This document shows, in pieces, positions 32,219 through 39,247 of a DNA stretch of 39,247 nt. Location of the stretch: the NCBI GenBank assembly GCA_031292555.1, contig JARLGV010000010.1, positions 1 to 39,247 of the forward strand, written 5' to 3'. Within the stretch, counting starts at the first letter, position 1; each line of letters opens with the position of its first letter. A model generated the notes under the pieces. It had not been told where the DNA came from. It saw nothing but the letters and a program-made list of their open reading frames with translations, and made no database searches. The translations under genes and the position numbers were made by a program. This stretch comes from Fimbriimonas sp. (GTDB taxonomy: Bacteria; Armatimonadota; Fimbriimonadia; Fimbriimonadales; Fimbriimonadaceae).

Positions 32219-32520
32219 ATCTGGGCCAGGGCTACCGGCTAGGCTCTTGCCAACCGAGTTCGGCTGAAGGGCAATCGATCGATCGAGACAAGTTCAAAGC
32301 GTCTTTCAGATATGCGGCCCCGGTCTAGTGTAAAGCGAACGGTGGCCGCCTTCCCTTCTTCATGGATTGTGCGGAGTCGCCGCGAAAACCCCAGCCGAAC
32401 TTCGTTGGCCGATCTCATCGAGATTGGGCTTGAAGGTTGGCAAGTGAATACTGGGTAATGCCAGATGATCTGCAAACCAAGGTCGATGCCAGATCTGAAG
32501 TCAGGGTAGATTTTTGCCCT

Positions 32521-32949
32521 ATGAGCGACCTTGACGCATTCTTGGCTCCCTACCCGGCGCATGTCCGACACACCATGCTTGATGGTCGGGGAATCCTACT
32601 GAAAATGCTGGAGCCGGTCGGCGAGTTGCATTACGATGCCACCTCGGCGGTTTGCGCGGGGTTTTCCTACACTGGGGACCTTAAGGGCCTTTTCGTCAAC
32701 CTTGCCGCCTATTCGGACCATGTCACCCTTGTCTTTGCCCATGGCGCAAAGCTCATCGATATCGAAAGGAAGCTGAATGGAAAGGGCGCCCAGGTGCGCC
32801 ATCTACGGTTAGGGACCGCAGAGACCCTTCGAGACCCCTATGTCCAAGGCCTAATCGTGCAGGCTGCGGCCCAGGCGCCCAGACCCGACGTGCCGATCGA
32901 ATACGGCATCCTGGTTAAGGTCTATGACGGGCCAAAGCGTAGGCCTTAG
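32521..32949 (+). CDS. DUF1801 (YdhG-like) domain protein
   Basis: A 142-residue cytosolic protein matching the DUF1801 pattern: an N-terminal helix (DLDAFLAPYPAHVRHTML), a central strand block (GELHYDATSAVCAGF), LFVNLAAYSDHVTLVFAHGAKL, and the end HLRLGTAETLRDPYVQGLIVQA. The frame is open from 32437, with a possible ATG at 32458; I prefer 32521 because the family begins there. The ribosome binding site is weak for each option. The biochemical function of DUF1801 is unknown. A truncated SMI1/KNR4 gene follows closely. Confidence 0.7.
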   Translation: MSDLDAFLAPYPAHVRHTMLDGRGILLKMLEPVGELHYDATSAVCAGFSYTGDLKGLFVNLAAYSDHVTLVFAHGAKLIDIERKLNGKGAQVRHLRLGTAETLRDPYVQGLIVQAAAQAPRPDVPIEYGILVKVYDGPKRRP

Positions 32950-32982
32950 GGCGACGAGCAAACAACTTGGGCTGAGGACCAC

Positions 32983-33270
32983 GTGCCCCTCGAAGAGTTG
33001 AGCGGAATTGTCGTTGGGAATTCGATGCCCACGGCACTGAACCTCGTGGACAACGACTACATGTGCGAAGAGTGGGGACTACCGCCCAAGCAGGTTCTGA
33101 TTGCCGGCGACGGTCATTGGTGGATATCGCTGGACCATCGAAAGGGTCCAACGCCAAGCGTCGCATGGATCGACGTCGAGGGCGAGGAAGAGCTTCTTTT
33201 GGCTGCCACGTTTGCCGAGGTCATCGACAAGCAAGTCCCCGCCTCCGACTTTGACGTCGAGCAGAAGTAG
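32983..33270 (+). CDS. Truncated SMI1/KNR4-family protein
   Basis: A 95-residue frame with the C-terminal half of a SMI1/KNR4 (SUKH) domain: LVDNDYMCEEWGLPP, LIAGDGHWWISLDHR, PSVAWIDVEGEEE and LLLAATFAEVIDK. Complete members are about 130-160 residues; the N-terminal helix and first strands are absent and only 33 bases separate this GTG from the stop of the DUF1801 gene. SUKH proteins often serve as immunity proteins against contact-dependent nuclease toxins. No toxin gene is visible nearby, so this may be a left-over immunity gene. Confidence 0.65.
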   Translation: MPLEELSGIVVGNSMPTALNLVDNDYMCEEWGLPPKQVLIAGDGHWWISLDHRKGPTPSVAWIDVEGEEELLLAATFAEVIDKQVPASDFDVEQK

Positions 33271-33406
33271 CATCGAGAATTCGGTTCTTCTACAGAACGG
33301 CTGCACACCACAACCGGATCACCTCTGCGAGAACTCGTTCGAAAGCCGGCCACTTTCGTCATTCAGCGGCCGACTATTGACGAGCCAGCGTAATGGCGAC
33401 GAACCT

Positions 33407-34159
33407 CTAGCCGCCTGTGGCGTAATGGCCCGAAAAGGCGCCTGAGACGGTTGTGGCGCCTAACTTGCCTTTGAGTATTCCGTTGCAGGGGGTGCCGTTA
33501 CTTTGGGCCACGGTGAAGTTGCCCGTCGCCTCATAGGAGGTTTTGCCACTTTTGCCGGCGAACTTGAATGAGCCATTACTGTAGACGTTTCCCTTTAGTG
33601 TCACAGTGCTATCGGAGGCAGTGACGACCAATTGCCCGACAAACGCTCCACTAGTTGAGACATCGCCAAACCAACTATCGCTGTTCTTTCCTTGAGCGTA
33701 CGAACCCTCGTAGTGATTCGCGTATATCGTAGTGTCGGGATCGTGCAGAAATGCCGCATTGTAGTCTACGGAAATTGTTCCCGCAATGGTGCCTGAGGCG
33801 GTTCGCCCGAGACCGGTGCCCTTGAGGGTCCCGTTGACAGTGACTTGCTTCCCTCCGATGCCGTTACAAGTAATGTAGAAGCCACCGACGTGGTTCGCAA
33901 TTCCGGTTCCGCAGAACGTACCTTCGATCCCGTCCACAATCGTAATCGTAATCTGGCCGTTCGATGCTACGGAGAGGCTAAGCGTACCTGTCGAAAACGG
34001 TCGGACCGTTGGACCGGCAGACGAGTTGAATGAGCCACTGTAGCTTCCTGCGAAAGCGGCAAAGGAGGTGTTCGTACCGGTGCTTCCATTTCCACCGCAA
34101 CCACAAAGCAAACTTAACACGGCGACTAGATATATTGCGAACCCAATTCGAAATTTCAT
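33407..34159 (-). CDS. Lipoprotein of unknown function, beta-rich
   Basis: A 250-residue protein with a lipoprotein signal: MKFRIGFAIYLVAVLSLL followed by the lipobox LLCGC and a Gly/Ser linker. The mature part has repeated S-G-x-(F/Y)-S-G-x-F and GTLKGTG / GILKGKLG units, with strands of Thr/Ser/Gly alternating with hydrophobic residues. This suggests a two-repeat beta-barrel or sandwich on the cell envelope. ATG 34159 follows CGGAGAACTG; the frame opens 13 codons earlier, but the signal sequence settles the start. It has no named family that I can recognise. Confidence 0.8.
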   Translation of the reverse strand: MKFRIGFAIYLVAVLSLLCGCGGNGSTGTNTSFAAFAGSYSGSFNSSAGPTVRPFSTGTLSLSVASNGQITITIVDGIEGTFCGTGIANHVGGFYITCNGIGGKQVTVNGTLKGTGLGRTASGTIAGTISVDYNAAFLHDPDTTIYANHYEGSYAQGKNSDSWFGDVSTSGAFVGQLVVTASDSTVTLKGNVYSNGSFKFAGKSGKTSYEATGNFTVAQSNGTPCNGILKGKLGATTVSGAFSGHYATGG

Positions 34160-34717
34160 AGCAGTTCTCCGATAGCACCCTGAGGATCGTTGCCCCATGT
34201 CGCGTCAGCTGTTGGCGTTACGGTCAATTCGTCGATATTCGGGGTGTCGCAATTGTAACTGTCAATCCTCAAGGCGCCCTGTTACAGGATTTGAGCACAC
34301 GGCAGGACCCGCTTGTTTTTCACCAGTGAGAGAACGGTCCATGCAGGCTTCAAGTCAGCTAAGCAACGTTCCCTAACTCCCAACATCCCAGGGGTCTACT
34401 ATCGACCCTACCTTCTCGTTCTTGGTGGTGGCCCGATTGACGGTCTCAAATCACCGAAGGTGGCCGAACTTCGAGGCGGGTCCACAAAACAGGCTCAACG
34501 ATGACGCGTCTTCCTGCGCGGGCAACCGGAAGATGAGTGGTGCCCATCCGGGCTGAGTTTGCCAATCCGGCTCTCATAGAAATATGACAACGTCCAATCA
34601 CTATCAGGGCTAACATCCAGCGCGACCTAACAATTGACGATTATCTACCAGTAATGGCTAGTTTTGATGAGTACAGCGAATGGTGTCTATAGCCCATGCT
34701 AATAAAAAGGAGAGCTT
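34160..34717. other. Divergent intergenic stretch between the lipoprotein and AraC genes
   Basis: About 560 bases between divergently transcribed genes. It should hold both promoters. A plus-strand frame at 34313-34504 has no family features. I cannot point to a clear promoter or operator. Confidence 0.45.
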
Positions 34718-35626
34718 GTGGCATTTGCTCGTCTCGATCACAATAGGAACGTGAACCGCTACTATCGCATCGATCTAGGCGAACCGCCACGGGTGCGTCT
34801 CCTTGGATTCATGCACTTTGAGGACGGCGAGCGACGATGGCAGATACCGCCAGACCTGTGGCACCTCATGATGCCAGATCACCCGGGCATCCTACGACTC
34901 GGGAGCCGGATCCATCCGTTCGAAGGTGGATCGGTCTTGCTTTTGCCTCCTCGCGCCGCCGTGCGCCTGTCGTTCGAGGATCCTTCGATGAGCGGCCATT
35001 GGTACAGTCTGTTTGGCATGCCCGGCGGGCATGCCTGCTCCGTCGCGGTGGCTACCGTTAGCGATCTCGGACTGGAATACCATTGGTGGCGAGACCGGTT
35101 CACTTTTCTCACCTCGTGGTCCCATATCACGGATGCACATCGGGCGCCGCACATCTGGTCGATTTTGTGGCGCATCGCAAGGCCAGCGGAAGAGATTCGG
35201 CTCCATCCATACCTAAGGATGGCGGAGTCCATCATGCGCGAGAATCTGTCGAAGCCGCTCCGGATCGACGCCCTATGCGAAGAACTCCAGGTATCGCAAA
35301 GCCATCTGAACCGACTGTTCGTCGAGGAATTTGGAGTTGGTCCAAAGCGCTTCTTGCTAGATATGCGGGTGTCGAAGGCGGTTAGCCTGTTGAGAGGCAC
35401 CACCAAGCCTCTAAAGGAGATTGCGCTGGAGGTCGGTATCTCAGACATGCAGCAATTCAACAAAACATTGCGCCAATCGATCGGCCTTTCTCCCACAGGC
35501 ATCCGCCATAGTGCCGACAGCCATGCCGACTACTCGATCGCCACTCCCGAGGCCGGACTCCTCCCCGAAGACCGTCCTGAATACGGCCGCAAGAACAGCC
35601 TAAAAGCCATCAAACCACGCCCCTAG
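34718..35626 (+). CDS. AraC-family transcriptional regulator
   Basis: A 302-residue regulator. The N-terminal part (1-140) is a cupin-like sensor fold (GFMHFEDGERRWQIPP, GGSVLLLPPRAAVRL). Residues about 165-265 form the double helix-turn-helix: first LRIDALCEELQVSQSHLNRLF, written here as two blocks (LRIDALCEELQV and SQSHLNRLF), then LKEIALEVGISDMQQFNKTL with the closing GLSPTGIR. The 40-residue tail is disordered. GTG 34718 has AAAAGGAGAG upstream. It converges on a GH43-like glycosidase gene, and AraC regulators often control nearby sugar genes, so that is a possible target. Confidence 0.9.
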   Translation: MAFARLDHNRNVNRYYRIDLGEPPRVRLLGFMHFEDGERRWQIPPDLWHLMMPDHPGILRLGSRIHPFEGGSVLLLPPRAAVRLSFEDPSMSGHWYSLFGMPGGHACSVAVATVSDLGLEYHWWRDRFTFLTSWSHITDAHRAPHIWSILWRIARPAEEIRLHPYLRMAESIMRENLSKPLRIDALCEELQVSQSHLNRLFVEEFGVGPKRFLLDMRVSKAVSLLRGTTKPLKEIALEVGISDMQQFNKTLRQSIGLSPTGIRHSADSHADYSIATPEAGLLPEDRPEYGRKNSLKAIKPRP

Positions 35627-35771
35627 CATTGACCGCACGAGTGACGCAACTCAATCCGCAGCATAGCTTCAACTCGTTCACCCAACCCGTCACGGAGGGG
35701 CTGATGCGGCATACGCATCCAGTGCCACACCGGTCCATCATGGATCGAAGCGCGATTGGCTCAAGCGCAAT

Positions 35772-36830
35772 TCACTTGGCGTGCTTGTCGCGATCGCAGG
35801 TCATTTTCCCGTCGACGAGTTCGAGTTCGGCCACCTGAAGACTGGAGCGCTTGTATTCCGGGGAGTCGATGCGGCCCAGCACGGGGCCCTGCTGAACCAC
35901 GCGGCCGGCGTGGACATGATAGAAGACGAACGCGCGGTCTCCGGCAAGAGCGACTCCGGGGTGACTTCCTAAGTACCCGTCATCCTCTCGCTTGCCCGGT
36001 TTGTCCAAGATCAGCGAGTTGTGGGTGTAGTGGATGCCGTCCGGCGACTCGTAGACGCCGATCCCTTGCCACTCGTCTACGAATAGCCAGAACCTATCCT
36101 TCCAGAAGAGGACGACCGGCGCCTCGTGAGAGCTGCTTCCGGTCACGTCGCTCAGGCGCGTCCAGTGCTCAAGGTCTTTGCTGACGACTTTGGCGGACCG
36201 AACGCCGGCGTTTTGATCTCGGAACACCATCAGCCAGCGACCGTCGCGCAACTGGACAACGCCGGGGTCGATGACGTTGTCTGATTTGACGTCTACGTCT
36301 CCGAGGAACTTCCAGTTGGTGAGGTCCCTACTGGTGAAGTGTGAAATCTGACCCTTGCCGCTCCAATCTAGGATGGCGATCATGGGGATGAAGGCCACGA
36401 ACATGTGGTACTTGCCGTCGGCAAAAAACACATGCGGCGCCCAATAGGTCTCCGCCGGCAGTTTGTGCGACAGTCCTTTGGCGGTTCCGAAATAGTCCCA
36501 ATTGCGACCGCCGTCGACCGACTTCGCGATGCCGATCTTCGTCCCGTAGTACCACGAGACGCCAGGGAGAGCTTGGTTGGCTCGACGCTGGGTGTAGAAG
36601 ACATACCAAGCGTGCTCGCGCTCGTTCCATACGACCGACGGATCTGCGGCGCCATCGAAGATCGGGTCACGGAAGAAGGGCGCCGGCACGTTCGCGATGT
36701 CCAGCGCCCCCTCGGGAGCCCGGGCGAATCCACCGGATTGAAAGTCGCCTGAATGTGTTAGACGAGCGACCGTCGCCGAGATCACAGACACCGCCGCCGT
36801 CGCGGCAAGCAATCCTATTCCCATTGACAT
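35772..36830 (-). CDS. Secreted GH43-like glycosidase (five-bladed propeller)
   Basis: A 352-residue protein with a signal peptide or anchor (residues 1-26). The rest has the propeller signature of GH43-type enzymes: DGAADPSVVWNEREHAWYVF (Asp in ADPS as candidate base), GIAKSVDGGRNWDYFG, ETYWAPHVFFADGKYHMFVA, HFTSRDLTNWKFLGD and NVIDPGVVQLRDGRWLMVF, with HEAPVVLFWKDRFWLFV near the end. Each blade repeats a W/Y-x-(V/L)-F strand. The alternative TTG start two codons earlier is unlikely. The substrate is probably a plant-type oligosaccharide, not identified. It faces the AraC gene, with 145 bp between stops. Confidence 0.8.
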   Translation of the reverse strand: MSMGIGLLAATAAVSVISATVARLTHSGDFQSGGFARAPEGALDIANVPAPFFRDPIFDGAADPSVVWNEREHAWYVFYTQRRANQALPGVSWYYGTKIGIAKSVDGGRNWDYFGTAKGLSHKLPAETYWAPHVFFADGKYHMFVAFIPMIAILDWSGKGQISHFTSRDLTNWKFLGDVDVKSDNVIDPGVVQLRDGRWLMVFRDQNAGVRSAKVVSKDLEHWTRLSDVTGSSSHEAPVVLFWKDRFWLFVDEWQGIGVYESPDGIHYTHNSLILDKPGKREDDGYLGSHPGVALAGDRAFVFYHVHAGRVVQQGPVLGRIDSPEYKRSSLQVAELELVDGKMTCDRDKHAK

Positions 36831-36905
36831 TCGCAAAGTCTACCTATGACCATCTGACCGGTCCTTGGTGAATCCTCTTGACGCCCCAATTCGTATCGAC
36901 CAACG

Positions 36906-37352
36906 ATGGGTTGGATTATCGTGGCGGCGATTCTGAATACGATTTGGACGCTTTGGTGCGTTCAATTCCTTCCCCCGCGTGTCGCTACTCACTTTGGAAT
37001 AGGTGGGCAGGCGAATGGATGGATGTCGCGCAAGGGCTTTGCCTGGTTTAGCATCTTGTTCCCGCTAGCGCTATCCGTCTTTATTGTGTTCGTCGGGAGG
37101 GGTACCCAATCCAAGGAAGCGATGCCTACCGAGATGGAACGCCTGGCAGCTGGGCTTATCCTCTTTTTCTCCTTTCTCACTTGGAGCATTGCGCGATCGA
37201 ACAAGAAGAGCCCACCGCGGATGGATTACCCAAGCTTGGGGGTCAGCATCGCCGCTCTACTCGTCTACGTCTCGCTCTGGGTCGGCGGGCTCTCCAAGTC
37301 GTCGGACCACGAGAACCACGTTGCCACGGCGCCAAACAGCTCTCAGAGGTAG
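36906..37352 (+). CDS. DUF1648 integral membrane protein
   Basis: A 148-residue membrane protein with four hydrophobic segments (about 3-20, 46-63, 81-96 and 110-128). The loop after the first helix carries LPPRVATHFGIGGQANGWMS, which is the DUF1648 signature (LPxxVPxHFxxxGxxD-like). Related proteins occur beside GntR regulators in Firmicutes; none is present here. The start ATG at 36906 lies 75 bp from the divergent glycosidase gene. Function unknown. Confidence 0.8.
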   Translation: MGWIIVAAILNTIWTLWCVQFLPPRVATHFGIGGQANGWMSRKGFAWFSILFPLALSVFIVFVGRGTQSKEAMPTEMERLAAGLILFFSFLTWSIARSNKKSPPRMDYPSLGVSIAALLVYVSLWVGGLSKSSDHENHVATAPNSSQR

Positions 37353-37713
37353 CGCTCGCGGGACGCACTCCGTCGGCACGAATCGCGTCTGGCCCCGATC
37401 TCAAGTGCCCGAACGGGTGGTTCAGTCATTAGGTCACGGTGCCAAAGAGCCCCTGGCGCCTACGAATTCGGCAAGGACCGCAACCAGCATTTGCGCATCA
37501 GGCATCTGAAGCAAACTGATCTCACGACATAGCAACCGATGTTCAATTTCGGACGAGCGCGCCTTGCCGATTAGAAAGCAACTCCCGTGAAACTTTGCAC
37601 ATGCTATCCACTTGAATCCGGTTCCCGTGGATAGCGCTTCTTTTACTCCAGTGTCCAGTAGGAAGGTCCATAAGTTTAGTTGACTTGCCGACCACGCCTG
37701 TAAGATCTCACGT
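37353..37713. other. Gap downstream of the DUF1648 and dehalogenase-like genes
   Basis: About 360 bases between convergent genes. A minus-strand frame (37434-37733), overlapping the end of the dehalogenase-like gene, reads somewhat like protein (WSASQLNLWTFLLDTGVKEA; LLCREISLLQMPDAQML), but has only a TTG start and no known family, so I leave it uncalled. Confidence 0.4.
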
Positions 37714-38457
37714 TCATCTCCTACCCAGTACAAACTCGATGAGGCCGCTCAGGTCTGCCGACTGGCCGTCCGGCTTGACGCCCAGCCGCTCAAGAGGCGC
37801 ATTCGCTCGATTGACCCAGAAAGTGGGATATCCGAAGCTCTTCGCCCCGAACACGTCCCAGCCGCCGAACGCGGCGAACACGATCTCTGATTTCCTGAGG
37901 TGAAGGGCCTTCATTCCAAGTGCGTATGCTTGTGCCTCGGGCTTGAGGGTGCCATTCGCCTCTGTACTCAGCAGGCCATCGAATAGGGTACGGACACCTA
38001 CTCTATCGGCATTGGATCGGAGCATCATTGGGCTGAAATTTGCGATCGTGACGATCTTCACTCCGGCCGACCTCAGAGTTCGCATGGCCGAGACCGTGTC
38101 AGGCCAGGGAGTCAGCGAAAGATATGCTGTCAGTAAGCGGGACCGAGCCTCGGGATCCATCCTCAGATGCAGCGACTGAGCGGTATAGTCGAGCGCGTCG
38201 GCAGTGATCTGGAAGAAGTCCTCGTGCCGATGGGTGATCGAGCGAAGGAACCCATAATCGAATTGCTTGGCACGCCAAGCGCGCGTGAACTCGAGGCCGC
38301 GACCAGGGAACTCCCGCTCTACCTTGCTCGCCACTGAGTCGGCTTGAAAGAGTACGAAGTAGTCGAAGGCGACTGCTTTGAATCGTGGTCTTTGCGGCGC
38401 GTTAGCGCCGACAATCGGCCCAACCAAGGACCAAGCGGCGATCAGCGAAACGATCAT
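37714..38457 (-). CDS. Exported haloacid-dehalogenase type II-like HAD hydrolase
   Basis: A 247-residue protein. The N-terminus MIVSLIAAWSLVGPIVGANA looks like a signal peptide, unusual for this cytosolic family. The HAD core then shows VAFDYFVLF (nucleophile Asp in the place of FDAYGTLFD), TIANFSPMML (the Ser/Thr motif), GTLKPEAQAY (Lys motif), FGGWDVFGAKSFGYPTFWVN and RLGVKPD, all in type II haloacid-dehalogenase order. GTL of motif I is changed to FVL, so activity is uncertain. The ATG overlaps the DoxX stop (ATGA); a frame open to 38778 lies antisense-like over DoxX and is rejected. Confidence 0.82.
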   Translation of the reverse strand: MIVSLIAAWSLVGPIVGANAPQRPRFKAVAFDYFVLFQADSVASKVEREFPGRGLEFTRAWRAKQFDYGFLRSITHRHEDFFQITADALDYTAQSLHLRMDPEARSRLLTAYLSLTPWPDTVSAMRTLRSAGVKIVTIANFSPMMLRSNADRVGVRTLFDGLLSTEANGTLKPEAQAYALGMKALHLRKSEIVFAAFGGWDVFGAKSFGYPTFWVNRANAPLERLGVKPDGQSADLSGLIEFVLGRR

Positions 38458-38957
38458 CGAGTATTCACCTCGTTCATTCGATCGCCAACCGCCCGGCGCC
38501 TTCCTACCAGAGTGTCGAATGCGAAAGGGCCGGGCCCGCCAATCAAGATTGCGACCATACATGCCAAATAGAGAAGGTCGACTTCGTATCCGGGAGGTCC
38601 GAACTTGGCGCCGTACGGAGTGATCGCTTGAAGCTTGACCGAGCTGAACCCATAGGGCAAGTGCACGGTAAACATGGCCACGAGCAAGATCGTGGACATG
38701 AGCACTGAGGCGGCAGGCAAAAGTGCGCCCGCCAGCACGGCCGCTCCACAGATAATCTCGGCCAAGATCGTTGCCCAACCCAAGACTTGGGGCGCCGGGA
38801 TACCCATTGTCGCGATCAACCTATTGAAATTCTCAGGGCCGTGTTGGAGCTTCGCGACACCATGGGCGACAAAGCCAAACCCCACGATCAGACGGAGAGG
38901 AACAGCACTCCATCGCGCCTCTCGTAACAATGCAAACGTCCAGTTCTTCCCTACCAT
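38454..38957 (-). CDS. DoxX-family membrane protein
   Basis: A 167-residue membrane protein with four helices. The DoxX pattern is visible in LRLIVGFGFVAHGVAKLQHG, then ATMGIPAPQVLGWATILAEI, CGAAVLAGALLPAASVLMS, and a last helix LLYLACMVAILIGGPGPF with F-D-T-L. ATG 38957 has GAGAGGAGAAG directly upstream; an in-frame start at 38999 would add 14 residues without support. Family members are linked to quinone or thiol redox chemistry in membranes. It is the first gene of a pair with the exported HAD protein, by ATGA overlap. Confidence 0.88.
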   Translation of the reverse strand: MVGKNWTFALLREARWSAVPLRLIVGFGFVAHGVAKLQHGPENFNRLIATMGIPAPQVLGWATILAEIICGAAVLAGALLPAASVLMSTILLVAMFTVHLPYGFSSVKLQAITPYGAKFGPPGYEVDLLYLACMVAILIGGPGPFAFDTLVGRRRAVGDRMNEVNTR

Positions 38958-39247
38958 CGCTTCTCCTCTCATTCGCAGCGGAATGACTGACTCTGTCAAG
39001 ATCGTCTGTCTCGATCTGGAGTGCTAGTTCGATCAGATGGCGGGGACGGTTACAAATCGACGAGAGAAATGTAACTATTCGAGCCGGAACGACGAATTGG
39101 AAAACTGACGAAGCCCGGACTGGGCCAGCAACACAACCATGTCTCTTGTCGAGTAGCTATAGCACAAGGTTGCCAGAGTGCGATTGCATAGACGCCAGGC
39201 CAAGTTATCCTCAGAATGGTCAATCGGACGACAGACCACCGTCGCCA

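Noticed and set aside
33284-33298. GTTCT/AGAAC hairpin after the SMI1-like gene
   Set aside because: Only five pairs and no U-tract; not enough for a terminator.
34254-34286. TGTAAC and GTTACA inverted repeat upstream of the AraC and lipoprotein genes
   Set aside because: The arms are 6 bp with 21 bp between; this is easily chance and matches no known operator.
37434-37733. 99-residue minus-strand frame
   Set aside because: TTG start only, overlap with the dehalogenase-like gene, and no recognised family; possible but unsupported.
38458-38778. Long N-terminal extension of the dehalogenase-like protein
   Set aside because: It lies in a second frame of the DoxX gene, is Arg-rich and structureless, and the ATGA start at 38457 fits better.

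Overview
The window looks like chromosomal DNA of a member of the Armatimonadota, most likely near the Fimbriimonadia. The basis is recall of family style: a type IV prepilin-like DUF1559 protein whose N-terminus ([20 protein letters not shown], then an [11 protein letters not shown]-type stretch) and H-X9-DG C-terminus are typical of that phylum. Abundant secreted glycosidases, BlaI/M56 pairs and GTG/TTG starts fit. Base composition is moderately GC-rich. No phylogenetic marker was available, so the assignment is an inference.

Layout. 1-2012: the tail of a short-chain dehydrogenase (SDR)-like gene, then a minus-strand operon of a redoxin, an ECF sigma factor and a zinc-finger anti-sigma factor. 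2013-14605: a 12.6 kb block bounded by two copies of a 25-bp direct repeat. Each copy lies in the 3' half of a tRNA-Val-like sequence (anticodon loop to CCA). Inside are a cydA-like remnant and one plus-strand operon of 13 reading frames, nearly all overlapping. It encodes phosphoketolase; a chimera of an aldolase N-terminus and a histidine-phosphatase C-terminus; a phosphomannomutase-like HAD protein; a GH130 mannoside phosphorylase-like protein; and a complete N-type ATPase in the order atpD-C-Q-R-B-E-F-A-G. The first four can be read as a path from mannoside through mannose-1-P, mannose-6-P and fructose-6-P to acetyl phosphate, translationally coupled to an ion-translocating ATPase.

14606-24124: accessory DNA. 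It holds a large secreted protein fusing a GH29-like fucosidase to a CE1-like esterase, a broken response regulator, a secreted protein of unknown function, a relic of an acetyltransferase whose intact paralogue lies 2.7 kb away, the DUF1559 prepilin, a divergent pair of ArsR-family regulators, an acetyltransferase and 1.3 kb with little coding signal. 24125-27862: a TIR-NTPase-WD40 protein of 1245 residues, a candidate conflict or cell-death sensor.

27971-39247: an acetyltransferase, a BlaI repressor with an M56 BlaR1-like metalloprotease and two 16-bp operators, small hypothetical proteins, a DUF1801 protein, a truncated SMI1/KNR4 protein, a lipoprotein, an AraC regulator facing a secreted GH43-like glycosidase, a DUF1648 membrane protein, and a DoxX/secreted haloacid-dehalogenase-like pair. 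There is no rRNA, intact tRNA, CRISPR array, transposase or integrase that I can recognise.
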